DNA from: JBIOJM01 sp044450785 | GTDB lineage: Bacteria; Planctomycetota; Planctomycetia; Isosphaerales; Isosphaeraceae | Assembly: GCA_044450785.1 (NCBI GenBank) | Contig: JBIOJM010000047.1 | Span: 1 to 42,418 of the forward strand | Reading direction: 5' to 3' | DNA length: 42,418 nt | In this document: positions 17,181 to 25,105 of the stretch, one piece after another | How the letters are laid out: the number at the start of each line of letters is the position of its first letter | How positions within the stretch are numbered: position 1 is the stretch's first letter | The notes under the pieces: model-generated | Told to the model about the DNA's origin: nothing | Database searches by the model: none | The model's input: only the letters and a program-made list of their open reading frames with translations | Made by a program: the position numbers and the translations under genes

Positions 17181-17537
17181 ATGAAAAAAGACCAGGAATT
17201 GATTGTGATCACCAAGACGTACGACTTGATCCTCTGGTCCTGCAACCACACGAGCCGATTCCCCCGCAACCACCGCTTCGTGCTCGGCGAGCGGATCGAG
17301 CGGAACCTCTACGGGCTGCTCGAAACGCTGATCGCGGCCAAGTACACGAAGAACCGGCAACGACTGCTCGAAGATGCTAACCTGGCCCTGGAAGTCCTGC
17401 GATTTCAGATGCGGCTGGCCAAGGACCTGCAATGCCTGAAGGTCGAGAGCTACGGCTTCGCCGCCAAATCGATCGACGAGATCGGGCGGCTGGTGGGAGG
17501 GTGGCTCCGCAGCCGTCCCGAGGCAAGCGGGACATGA
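17181..17537 (+). CDS. avd: Avd, DGR accessory variability determinant
   Basis: This 118-residue helical protein starts at the ATG at 17181 (M-K-K-D-Q-E-L-I-V-I-T-K-T-Y-D-L-I-L-W-S). Conserved features are K-T-Y-D-L-I-L-W, F-P-R-N-H-R-F-V-L-G-E-R-I-E-R-N-L-Y, L-L-E-x-A-N-L-A-L-E-V-L-R-F-Q-M-R-L-A-K-D-L and the C-terminal I-D-E-I-G-R-L-V-G-G-W-L-R. Avd forms a basic pentameric barrel of four-helix bundles that binds the reverse transcriptase and the template RNA and is required for mutagenic cDNA synthesis. The gene appears full-length and undamaged. Its TGA overlaps the reverse transcriptase ATG (ATGA), so the two are translationally coupled. The upstream 250 bp are AT-rich, which suggests acquisition with the cassette or a promoter region. 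Confidence 0.9.
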   Translation: MKKDQELIVITKTYDLILWSCNHTSRFPRNHRFVLGERIERNLYGLLETLIAAKYTKNRQRLLEDANLALEVLRFQMRLAKDLQCLKVESYGFAAKSIDEIGRLVGGWLRSRPEASGT

Positions 17538-18244
17538 AGCGATACGGAAACCTGTGGGACGGGATGATCTCGTTCGAGAACCTGCTGCACGCGGCCCACG
17601 CTGCCGCACGGGGCAAGCGATTCAAGCCGGGTGTCGCTCGCTTCGTCTTCGATCTCGAACGCCAGTTGCTCCGGCTGCACGACGAGCTGGCGGCAAAGAC
17701 CTACCGCCCTGGTCCCTACCGCACGTTTACGATCTACGAGGGAAAGAAGCGGCAGATCAGCGCCGCCCCGTTCAGGGACCGGGTGGTCCACCACGCCCTG
17801 ACCGGCGTCCTGGAGCCGATCTTCGAGCGGTCGTTCGTCTTCGACAGCTTCGCCTGCCGCAAAGGCAAGGGCACTCACGCCGCCGTCGACCGCTGCCAGG
17901 CGTTCGCCCGCCGCCACCGCTATGTCCTGAAGGCCGATGTCCGCAAGTTCTTCCCGTCGATCGACCACGCCATCCTCAAGGGCCAGGTCGCCCGCAAGGT
18001 CAAGGACCCGCATGTCCTCTGGCTGGTGGACCGGATCATCGACCACAGCAACCCCCAGGATCCGATTCTGATGTGGTTCCCCGGCGACGACTTGTTCACC
18101 CCCACCGAGCGCCGCCGCGGCATGCCGCTAGGCAACCAGACCAGCCAGTTTTTCGCAAACGTCTACCTCGACCCCTTGGACCACTTCGTGACCGACGGCC
18201 TCGGGCTGAGCTACGTCCGATACGTTGATGACTTCCTCATCTGA
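17534..18244 (+). CDS. DGR reverse transcriptase, C-terminally truncated
   Basis: From the ATG at 17534 the 236-residue protein has the palm motifs of a DGR reverse transcriptase: R-D-R-V-V-H-H-A-L, K-A-D-V-R-K-F-F-P-S-I-D-H (catalytic Asp135), the DGR-specific P-L-G-N-Q-T-S-Q-F-F-A-N (residues 200-205 for G-N-Q-T-S-Q) and Y-V-D-D at 230-233. Translation stops three residues later. Family members continue about 100 residues with the primer-grip and thumb regions, which are entirely missing here. Out-of-frame bases after the stop would read A-G-D-D-Q-T-L, like the G-D-D-x-x-x-L that usually follows Y-x-D-D, just before the template repeat. So a small indel plus a deletion into the template region is likely. 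All catalytic aspartates remain, but an enzyme without thumb is unlikely to be active. Confidence 0.9.
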   Translation: MKRYGNLWDGMISFENLLHAAHAAARGKRFKPGVARFVFDLERQLLRLHDELAAKTYRPGPYRTFTIYEGKKRQISAAPFRDRVVHHALTGVLEPIFERSFVFDSFACRKGKGTHAAVDRCQAFARRHRYVLKADVRKFFPSIDHAILKGQVARKVKDPHVLWLVDRIIDHSNPQDPILMWFPGDDLFTPTERRRGMPLGNQTSQFFANVYLDPLDHFVTDGLGLSYVRYVDDFLI

Positions 18245-18265
18245 CCTTCCAGCGGGCGACGACCA

Positions 18266-18389
18266 AACCCTCGTCTCCTTCGGGGCGGGACGTTCAACAA
18301 TCAACCGGCGAACGTCCGCTCGGCGAACCGTAACAGGAACGCCCCGTCGAACCGTAACACGAACAACGGTTTCCGCCCTGCGAGCACTT
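18266..18389 (+). other. DGR template repeat (TR)
   Basis: This non-coding repeat matches the variable repeat at 16801-16924 except at 12 adenines and one 3' C. It has 28 adenines in its first 119 bases, concentrated as AAC triplets in the frame of the target protein, the codon known to give the widest amino-acid range when A is randomised. It starts 21 bp after the reverse transcriptase stop. That is unusual, since template repeats more often lie between avd and the reverse transcriptase; the deletion that removed the enzyme's C-terminus may have brought them together. Identity at the 5' side ends at 18266, possibly because that edge was cut. Confidence 0.95.
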
Positions 18390-18392
18390 GAC

Positions 18393-18448
18393 GGCGGGAT
18401 CAGCGTCCCGCCTCGCCTGAATCCGAGGGCGGTAATCCTCCCTCGGAT
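18393..18448 (+). repeat. Two GC-rich hairpins after the template repeat
   Basis: GGCGGGA and TCCCGCC (18393-18399 and 18406-18412) form a 7-bp stem with a 6-base loop. ATCCGAGGG and CCCTCGGAT (18421-18429 and 18440-18448) form a 9-bp stem with a 10-base loop. Neither has a T run. They may structure or end the template RNA or may be dispersed repeats. The rest of 18449-18700 holds a further inverted pair (GCCCGGCGGG/CCCGCCGGGC type) and no recognisable gene. Confidence 0.6.
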
Positions 18449-18700
18449 CGTGCCGGTGCCAAGTCCAGGTCGTCGTCCCGTGTCGGGGACATCGGTTGCC
18501 CGGCCGAATGAAGCCCAAGCCCGGCGGGTCCAGTAGGTCGCGAGACTCGAACGCCCCGCCGGGCCCATCTCTTCCCTCCTGATGCCTGCTGACCACTGAC
18601 CCCTACGCCCGCCCTTCGGGTTTTCCGTGCACTCGAAGACCGGCACGACGGGGTTATTGGCCTGTCGATCTTCGATTGACGGGTTGACGAACGCTCGCAC

Positions 18701-18863
18701 ATAAGAGAAAGAGTAAGATGAAGAGTAAGATTTCGAAGAGGACTAAGAGAAAGAGCAAGAGCAAGAGTAGGAAAAGCGTTCGCATGAGATCCTACTCTTA
18801 ATCTTGATCGTGCTCTTCATCCTCTTCCTACTCGTAATCTTCCTCCTAATCTTGCTCTTCCTT
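18701..18863. repeat. Polypurine/polypyrimidine imperfect inverted repeat
   Basis: The plus strand is almost pure purine in AAGAGTAAGA-like units from 18701 to 18775, followed after about 16 bases by pyrimidine-rich units from 18792 to 18863 that resemble their reverse complement. The two arms could pair as a long imperfect hairpin. Low-complexity tracts of this kind are frequent between genes in planctomycete genomes. I see no coding potential. Confidence 0.75.
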
Positions 18864-18904
18864 GGAGATTCGTCGTCGCCTTTGTCGCGTCGGTCATGTT
18901 TACC

Positions 18905-18923
18905 CGTCAATCGGAGATTGACG
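18905..18923 (-). terminator. Hairpin after the ABC permease gene
   Basis: CGTCAATC and GATTGACG form a perfect 8-bp stem around GGA, 6 bp beyond the permease stop (18929) on the minus strand. There is no T run, so it is a terminator candidate only by position. A similar GATTGACG word occurs near 18674. Confidence 0.45.
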
Positions 18924-18928
18924 AACCA

Positions 18929-20596
18929 CTAGCCGAGCCCGCCGGCGTGCCACCATCGCCAGCGGAACGCCAGGTACGTAATGCCCAGGAAGACCAGGCA
19001 CAAGGGCGGGTAGATACACAAGAAAATCGCCCAGACCGGCAGCGCCAGACGTCCGACGATCGGAATCAGGACGGCATCGGGGACGACGAGCGGCTGGTTC
19101 GTCCAGGTCTCACTCCGGGTCGAGTGCATCGGAACGCCCAGGGCCGCCGAGAACGGACTCGTGATGGTGAGGGCCGCCAACTGTTCGGTCGTCACCGAGG
19201 AAATCCCCTCGAAATACCGTTGCAGACCCACCGGCACCACGAAGAGGACGAGCAGCGTGAGGTAAGTCAGAACCATCGCCGTCGAGGTTCGCCGGACCAA
19301 TGCCGAGCACATGAGGCCGATCGTCGACGTCGCCAGGCAGGTCGTCGCGATGATCAACAAGAACACCAGCAGGGTCCAGAAGCGATCACGCAGCTCGGGC
19401 AGCAGGATATAGGCCAGGAGGAGCTGCTCGGTCAGCAGGAACGTCAGCACCGTCGAGACCCGAAGCGCCGCCACCAGCTTGGCGATCACGATCGTGCCCG
19501 GCCGCAGCAGGGTCGTGAGCAGCAGGCTCATGGTCTGCCGTTCCCGCTCCTGGGTGATGCTCCCCGCGGAAAACACCGGCCCCACCAGGAGATTGAACGT
19601 CAGCACATAGGCAACGTAATAGGCCGCCTGGTCGGACCGGAGGAAAAGCAACACCGCCATCAGGGGTATCGACAGCACCATGCTGACCTGGATCACCACC
19701 CGGAGCATCAGCGTTCCCTGGCTGAAAATCTCGCTCCGCAGCTCCTTATCGAGAACGGGGTTCGTGCCGTCGGGCATCAGGTCAGTGCGCTTCGCCGGCG
19801 CAAACAGCTTGTCCGGGAACAAATCGCGATCGATCACGACCCCGATCGCATACTTCATTTCTTCTTCCTCGTCGACGACTTCCTTGCCCTCGCTGCCCAC
19901 GTCCGGCGGATGAAGGAGGCGCCGGTTGATCAAGATTCCGAGGACCGTCCAGGCAGCCAGACACCATGGCGGCAGGATCGCGATCGAGACGAAATCGCGT
20001 GCCGTCACATTGTCGGTGCGCGTGAGCACAACGCACATCAGGGCCAGTGGCAGGATCACCAGGTAGCTGACGACCAAAGACGAGCTGGTCCGTCGAAAGT
20101 AGCTCGAACAGGCGATGGACAGCAGGCCGAACGTCCCGGCCGCCAGGATCAGGACCAGGTAGCTGCGCGCGATCTCCGAGAGGAGCAAACCGCCCAGCAG
20201 GTAGCAGAGGATCATCAAGGGAAGACTCGAAATGATCAGGATGACCAGATAGCTGAGCGAGCTCAAGAGCTTGCCGACCAGGATCGTCGAGGGCCGCAGC
20301 GGGCTGGCCAGCAGGATCTCATAGGTCTTCCGTTCCTTTTCACCCGTGATGCTCCCCGCGGCGAAGGTCGGCGCCATGAGCGTCACCAGGAAGAACTGCC
20401 CGAGGAAGAAGATGTCGAAGAGCGCCCGCGCGACGCCCGGGCTGACTTGCCGCGAGCCTTCCTCGCCCGCCGGCCAGTAGAAATAGACGAGCGCGCCCAG
20501 CACGCAGACGTAAAGCAACTGCAGCACGAACGAGCGGGGCGATCGCAGCGTCACCAGCAGCTCGCGGATCAATACCGGATTGTCGCGCAGCAGCAT
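18929..20596 (-). CDS. ABC-2 type exporter permease, two-domain
   Basis: This 555-residue integral membrane protein contains two related ABC-2 halves. Each has the sequence order S-P-R/T-L-R-P-x-T-I-x-x-G-K/A-K-L and a block of long hydrophobic segments. Both halves carry the G-S-I-T-x-E-K/R-E-R-x-T-x-x-x-L-L motif that contacts the ATPase (G-S-I-T-G-E-K-E-R-K-T and G-S-I-T-Q-E-R-E-R-Q-T). Between them lies a charged cytoplasmic loop with an E-E-E-E run. The duplicated architecture means one polypeptide may form the entire channel. The gene follows the ATPase gene by 12 bp, so the two are co-transcribed. The substrate is unknown. Confidence 0.85.
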   Translation of the reverse strand: MLLRDNPVLIRELLVTLRSPRSFVLQLLYVCVLGALVYFYWPAGEEGSRQVSPGVARALFDIFFLGQFFLVTLMAPTFAAGSITGEKERKTYEILLASPLRPSTILVGKLLSSLSYLVILIISSLPLMILCYLLGGLLLSEIARSYLVLILAAGTFGLLSIACSSYFRRTSSSLVVSYLVILPLALMCVVLTRTDNVTARDFVSIAILPPWCLAAWTVLGILINRRLLHPPDVGSEGKEVVDEEEEMKYAIGVVIDRDLFPDKLFAPAKRTDLMPDGTNPVLDKELRSEIFSQGTLMLRVVIQVSMVLSIPLMAVLLFLRSDQAAYYVAYVLTFNLLVGPVFSAGSITQERERQTMSLLLTTLLRPGTIVIAKLVAALRVSTVLTFLLTEQLLLAYILLPELRDRFWTLLVFLLIIATTCLATSTIGLMCSALVRRTSTAMVLTYLTLLVLFVVPVGLQRYFEGISSVTTEQLAALTITSPFSAALGVPMHSTRSETWTNQPLVVPDAVLIPIVGRLALPVWAIFLCIYPPLCLVFLGITYLAFRWRWWHAGGLG

Positions 20597-20608
20597 GCGT
20601 AGGGGCCT

Positions 20609-21538
20609 CTAGCTGACGATCCCCTTGGTGATCATCATGAAGACTTCCTCCAGGGAGAGCGGCTCCTCGGCGAACGACTGAACCGCGATTCCGCCCTGGA
20701 TGAGCCGGTCGAGCAGCCGGGCCATGTCCTGGTCCTGCCCTTCGAATTCGGCGGTGACCGTGTGATCGTAGGTTTCGACCGTGAGGATCGACGAATCGCT
20801 TCGCAAGAGCTCCACGGCCCGTTCCGTGGTATCATCCAGGATCCGCACCTTCAATACCCGGTGCGACCGGATCCGCTGCTGGATCTGCTGGATGCTGCCG
20901 GCCGCCAGCAGCTTGCCCCGCTCGATGATGCCGATCGAGGTGCAAAAGTCGGCAAGCTCCGAGAGGATGTGGCTGGATATCAGGATGGTCTTGCCCATCT
21001 GCTTGAGCTCGGTGAGCAATGCCTTCATCTCGAGCCGCGCCCTCGGGTCCAGGCCCGACGCGGGTTCGTCCAGGATGAGCACCGGTGGATCGTGGACCAA
21101 CGTCTTGGCCAGACACAGCCGCTGCTTCATCCCCTTCGACAGTCCGTTGACGTAGTCGTCCCGCTTTTGAGTCAGATCGAGCAGTTCCAGTACTTCGCCG
21201 ATGATCTTCTTGCGGTACGACCGGGGAATCTCATAGGCGACGGCGAAAAAGTCGAGGAACTCCCAGACCTTCATGCCGTCGTAGACTCCGAAATCGTCGG
21301 GCATGAAGCCGATCACCCGCCGGACTGCCATCGGTTCCGAAGTGACCGAGAACCCCGCCACGCGCCCCTCGCCGGCCGTGGGGCGGAGTAACGTCGCGAG
21401 GAATCGGATCGTCGTGCTCTTGCCCGCGCCGTTGGGACCGATGAAACCAAAAATCTCGCCCTTGCCGATGGCGAAGCTCAGGTTGTCGACGGCGACGAAA
21501 TCACCGTAGCGTTTGGTGAAGTTGCTCACCTCGATCAT
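20609..21538 (-). CDS. ABC transporter ATP-binding protein
   Basis: This 309-residue ATPase is complete. It has Walker A G-P-N-G-A-G-K-S-T-T (residues ~34-43), Q-loop F-M-P-D-D-F-G-V-Y-D, the signature L-S-K-G-M-K-Q-R-L, Walker B V-L-I-L-D-E-P-A-S-G-L-D and H-loop S-S-H-I-L. After residue 220 there is a C-terminal extension of the kind seen in ABC-2 exporter ATPases (A-V-E-L-L-R-S-D ... P-L-S-L-E-E-V-F). It energises the permease encoded next to it. The large membrane protein encoded at 21585-24203 lies 46 bp upstream on the same strand, suggesting a three-gene unit. Confidence 0.9.
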   Translation of the reverse strand: MIEVSNFTKRYGDFVAVDNLSFAIGKGEIFGFIGPNGAGKSTTIRFLATLLRPTAGEGRVAGFSVTSEPMAVRRVIGFMPDDFGVYDGMKVWEFLDFFAVAYEIPRSYRKKIIGEVLELLDLTQKRDDYVNGLSKGMKQRLCLAKTLVHDPPVLILDEPASGLDPRARLEMKALLTELKQMGKTILISSHILSELADFCTSIGIIERGKLLAAGSIQQIQQRIRSHRVLKVRILDDTTERAVELLRSDSSILTVETYDHTVTAEFEGQDQDMARLLDRLIQGGIAVQSFAEEPLSLEEVFMMITKGIVS

Positions 21539-21584
21539 GGATCGCCGTTCTCCGTCTGGATCGGTTGTTCCTGCCCGTCATTCA

Positions 21585-24203
21585 TCATTTGAGCAAGGGG
21601 CGGCCAGGCTGCCGCGTTCTTCGAGTCCGGGCCGGGCGCTGGCCAGCGGGATCCTGGGACGCGGCCCGTGCCGCCTCGATCTCTTTGTCAAGGCGAGAGT
21701 CGACGGCCGGGCTGCCCCGGGCCAAGAGGTTGTAACGCCGGCCGTCGGGACTCGGTGGACTGCCGCTGCGCAGATGAACCAGGACGGCGGTGAATCCCCT
21801 GCGGCGGTCGATCGCCGGCACGATGACCTGGCCGCCGATCGGAGCAGCGACCCAGGCGACCAAGCGCAGCTCCCCCTGGTTTTCCGGCCGTGGCTCCCAG
21901 CTCGCGCGCAGCGCCTCCAGAAACGGATTCGGGTCGGGGCCCGGGCCGAAATCCACCCGGGCCGGCGGTGCCTGGCCCGCCGTCCCCCCGACCGTGACGG
22001 AGGCCCCGGCCTTGATCGCGCCCAGCCAGCGCTCGTCGGTCTCGACCGTCCCCCCGGAATCGATCAGGATCGCGTCCCGCAGATCGAACTCGCTCTCGTT
22101 CACCAGCCGGCGATCACTCCCCTCCCCTTCCAGCCGGATCGCTCCCATCAGCGTGAGCATCTGCTCCGCCCGGAACATCGACAAGCTCCGGGGCTGAACC
22201 AGGAAATCCGTGAGGGCCGGCACGGGAGACGATTGGAACGTCGCGGTCGAGATCTCCTCGCCCCGGATCGATCGGCCGTTGTCCAGGGGTAGGGCCAGCG
22301 CCGTCGGGTGTTTCGGGTAGGAGATCGCGAACCGAGATCCCCCGGTCGTGTACAAGGAGGCCAGCCTCGTCAGGTGAGCCCGAGGATAATCCCCCTGGAT
22401 CTCCAGCAGATCGATCTCGTCGGAGGCGGTGTCGTAACCGATGTCGCGCGCGGCGAGTCGCTCAACGCCGGCCGCGAAGCACAAGGCGACCACGGGAACG
22501 ACCACCCACGCCCATTCCCGGCGATTGAGCACGAAACGACAGATCAGCCAGTTAAGAGGCACGACCGCGAGCAAGTAGGCCAGGATCACCTTCAAGACAA
22601 ACTGCGAGCTGGGGATTGTGATGCCGGAAGCCTGCTCCAGCAGGTCGCGGCTGAGCCGCGGCAGTCTCGCGCTGTCGCGCCAATCGGCAACACCCTGCAA
22701 CTGGTTCAGATAGGCCTCTTCGGCTTCCTGATTGTTCCCGCGTTCGTTCTGGGAGACACGTCCCGTCTCGGCGCTGGATTTGAGTGCTGTCGGCAAGCCC
22801 GTGTCCGAGCCCGTATCCCGGCTCGCGATTCGGTACCAGCTCAGATCCGGCGCGAGCAGTCGCCCCCGCGCGGGCTGATTGAGGTAGCCGTCCGCTCCAC
22901 TCCAGTCCCCGATCGGTTCTTCGGGCCGCCGCAGGATCACGCGGCGGATCAACGTGTCGAGGCCCGGCCAGGCGAGGAGCGCCTCCTCATTCGGGTTGAG
23001 CGCAAGCATCGTGATCCGTCCTCGGCCGACCCGGCCCTCCACCGCCAGCAAATGCGTGCTCGCCTCCCCCAGGGAGATGGTCGACGCTCCCGGCCTGGCA
23101 CGCAGGACCGAGAGTTGAACCGGGCGCTTCGGCGCAGGCCGGATCGGAACCGGGCCTTGATAATTTCGCGCGTATTGCCGGGCGCCTTCGACCGTCTTGG
23201 GAAGGGACTGTTGGGGCTGATCCTCGGCATTGGGCCGATATCTCGGAGGCGGGTACGACTTCGAAAGAGGCAGCAGGTCCTCCTGGGATAGCGGCACGGT
23301 CTCGCCGGCCGCGTCGGCTGGTAGGTACTTTGCCAGAAAACAACTGGGTTCGCTGTAAAGCGAATACGGCTGTCCCGCGCCGCCGGAGACGATCAGTTGG
23401 CCACCCCAGTGCAGCCAGTCGAGCATGGCTTCCTGTTGCGACACGGATAAACTGTCGGGCGCGTAACCATCCCAGATGACGTGACTGATGGTCGTCCACG
23501 TCAGGGGATGGGACGAGAGGGCCGGCTTGTCCGAATCCATTGGCAGGACGAGCCGGTAATAGCGCAGTTTCTCGACGTCCCCACCGTCGCGTTCGACTTC
23601 CGACGGAATGGTCGCCGCCATGCGACCCCAGGCGGCGAACTTGTTCGTCGCATCCTTGCTCAGAACCAGGACGAGCATCTGGTGGGGCGGCAGCGTGGAC
23701 AGGGTCGCTTGCCAGGTCGCGTCGGGACGCAAGGCACCCGGGCGCAGGAGCGCAACCGACCACTCCTTCGGAACCTGCCCGTTCGACGCAGGCACCATCA
23801 TCTGCAGTCCGCGCCGGGCGCGCTGTTCCTTGAGCAACCGTGCATCACACCGGAAGATCACTTCCTGCGGCAGACCCAAAAGCATCACCGGATCGGTCTG
23901 TAAGGAACCCTTGTAGTCATCGTCGTTGGCCCTGAGCTCGAACGACAGCGTGGTCCAGTGATTGGCCTTCGCGTACGGCAGCACGTCGAACGGGGCGACC
24001 TGCGACCGGAAGAACTCGAAGGGAGGCCGGTTCTTGTCTCGCTGGATCTTCTTCCTGATCGCATCGGGCTCCAGCAGGATCTGCAATCTCTCTTCGTCCG
24101 TCAGCGCGGGTTGGGCCAGGGCGCGACCGGCCGGCCCCGCTGTCAGCCATGCCACCAACAAGCACACGCCCAGCCGGCGAAATGGAGAATCAAGGACGTT
24201 CAC
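21585..24203 (-). CDS. Large membrane-anchored periplasmic protein linked to the ABC exporter
   Basis: I start it at the GTG at 24203, which gives V-N-V-L-D-S-P-F-R-R-L followed by a clear signal sequence (L-L-V-A-W-L-T-A-G-P-A-G-R-A-L-A-Q). An upstream frame of 96 more codons has no such signal. The 872-residue product has a long exported part. That part includes a flavodoxin/GATase-like region (T-T-I-S-H-V-I-W-D-G-Y-A-P-D, Q-Q-E-A-M-L-D-W-L-H-W-G-G-Q-L-I-V-S-G-G), as in proteins that accompany ABC exporters. Two transmembrane helices lie near residues 520-580 (V-I-L-A-Y-L-L-A-V-V-P-L-N-W, W-V-V-V-P-V-V-A-L-C-F). I do not recognise a named family. Planctomycetes often encode such a protein next to an ABC-2 exporter, which suggests an accessory or substrate-handling role by inference. 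Confidence 0.65.
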   Translation of the reverse strand: MNVLDSPFRRLGVCLLVAWLTAGPAGRALAQPALTDEERLQILLEPDAIRKKIQRDKNRPPFEFFRSQVAPFDVLPYAKANHWTTLSFELRANDDDYKGSLQTDPVMLLGLPQEVIFRCDARLLKEQRARRGLQMMVPASNGQVPKEWSVALLRPGALRPDATWQATLSTLPPHQMLVLVLSKDATNKFAAWGRMAATIPSEVERDGGDVEKLRYYRLVLPMDSDKPALSSHPLTWTTISHVIWDGYAPDSLSVSQQEAMLDWLHWGGQLIVSGGAGQPYSLYSEPSCFLAKYLPADAAGETVPLSQEDLLPLSKSYPPPRYRPNAEDQPQQSLPKTVEGARQYARNYQGPVPIRPAPKRPVQLSVLRARPGASTISLGEASTHLLAVEGRVGRGRITMLALNPNEEALLAWPGLDTLIRRVILRRPEEPIGDWSGADGYLNQPARGRLLAPDLSWYRIASRDTGSDTGLPTALKSSAETGRVSQNERGNNQEAEEAYLNQLQGVADWRDSARLPRLSRDLLEQASGITIPSSQFVLKVILAYLLAVVPLNWLICRFVLNRREWAWVVVPVVALCFAAGVERLAARDIGYDTASDEIDLLEIQGDYPRAHLTRLASLYTTGGSRFAISYPKHPTALALPLDNGRSIRGEEISTATFQSSPVPALTDFLVQPRSLSMFRAEQMLTLMGAIRLEGEGSDRRLVNESEFDLRDAILIDSGGTVETDERWLGAIKAGASVTVGGTAGQAPPARVDFGPGPDPNPFLEALRASWEPRPENQGELRLVAWVAAPIGGQVIVPAIDRRRGFTAVLVHLRSGSPPSPDGRRYNLLARGSPAVDSRLDKEIEAARAASQDPAGQRPARTRRTRQPGRPLLK

Positions 24204-24426
24204 GTGGTGGCACCTTCTGACTGAAACTCGGACGTGATGCGACTGGCTCCGTAGCCCGGCGACCTGCCGATGCGAATCCGTCAGCACCAGAAAACCCGGC
24301 TTTCGGTCACTCCTTGACTTGATCCGGCCCCGTCTCATCGAAGGACTGAGTGTACTCACTGGCCGGGTCCCACGAGTGTAACAGTTAGTCCACTTGACCG
24401 AAAGGGTTGCGGAGAATCTGCTCTCA

Positions 24427-25032
24427 TCACGGCACCCAGAACCGAAAGAGCGCGACGACAAGGGCGGTGCCAACCAAGGCAACAATGACACCGGGTATCC
24501 GCCGAAGCTTCAGATAGAACAGCAATACCAGACCCGTCAGCGAGATCGCCGCCATGAGCACGGCCGAGACGTCGATCAACACCGACCAGACCGCCCCGCT
24601 GTCGCGCCCCTTGTGCAGGTCGTTGAGCACGGCGATGAACCCGTGGTACGACTCGGTCAGCCGGTACTGGCCCGACTCGCGGTCGATGAAGGCGTCGGCC
24701 GCGTAGCCCGGTCCCTTGAACGAGACCAGGCATTCGTTCTCGTCCACCCGGAACTCCGCGAGGGCCCCGCGGATCTTGTGGGTCGTCCGGAGCTGTTCCA
24801 CCACCTCCAGCTTCGCCACCTGCTGCGCCCTAGCGGCCTGTTGATTGGCGTCCGGACCGGCCGCGGCGGCCCGCAGGTGCAGCCACTTGAGGTCGATTTG
24901 CCCCTCGGCCTCGGCATGGCCCTCGGCTGCATTGAAGAACCAATCGGGGTGGTTGAGGGTGATCCCGGTCACGCTGAAGAAGAGAACGACCGCCAGGCTG
25001 AACATCGACAGGTAGATATGAAGCCAGCGCAT
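24427..25032 (-). CDS. PepSY-associated transmembrane protein
   Basis: Residues near the start, M-R-W-L-H-I-Y-L-S-M-F-S-L-A-V-V-L-F-F-S-V-T-G, form the first helix of a PepSY-TM protein, followed by the typical T-L-N-H-P-D-W-F. Two further helices occur at the C-terminus (A-V-L-M-A-A-I-S-L-T-G-L-V-L-L-F-Y-L-K and I-V-A-L-V-G-T-A-L-V-V-A-L-F). The exact start is unclear: the ATG at 25032 gives 201 residues, but the frame is open upstream past the neighbour's stop. The gene lies 73 bp after the ApbE-DUF2271 gene. PepSY-TM, DUF2271 and ApbE together mark extracytosolic flavin-based electron transfer, in which the membrane protein may pass electrons across the membrane. That role is inferred from context. 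Confidence 0.75.
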   Translation of the reverse strand: MRWLHIYLSMFSLAVVLFFSVTGITLNHPDWFFNAAEGHAEAEGQIDLKWLHLRAAAAGPDANQQAARAQQVAKLEVVEQLRTTHKIRGALAEFRVDENECLVSFKGPGYAADAFIDRESGQYRLTESYHGFIAVLNDLHKGRDSGAVWSVLIDVSAVLMAAISLTGLVLLFYLKLRRIPGVIVALVGTALVVALFRFWVP

Positions 25033-25105
25033 CAACCTGGCGAACCGGATGCTGAGCCTGCGCCGCTGCGGATGGGCGGGCGCCCTGGAGGGCCTGTTCG
25101 GGTCA

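Noticed and set aside
18515..18575. tRNA-like T-arm (GTTCGAGTCTC on the minus strand)
   Set aside because: No matching acceptor, D or anticodon arms can be drawn around it.
18896..20602. A long plus-strand open frame of 568 codons
   Set aside because: It is exactly antisense to the ABC permease, rich in R, Q, D and E, and has no domain. The minus-strand frame has clear ABC-2 motifs and coupling to the ATPase.
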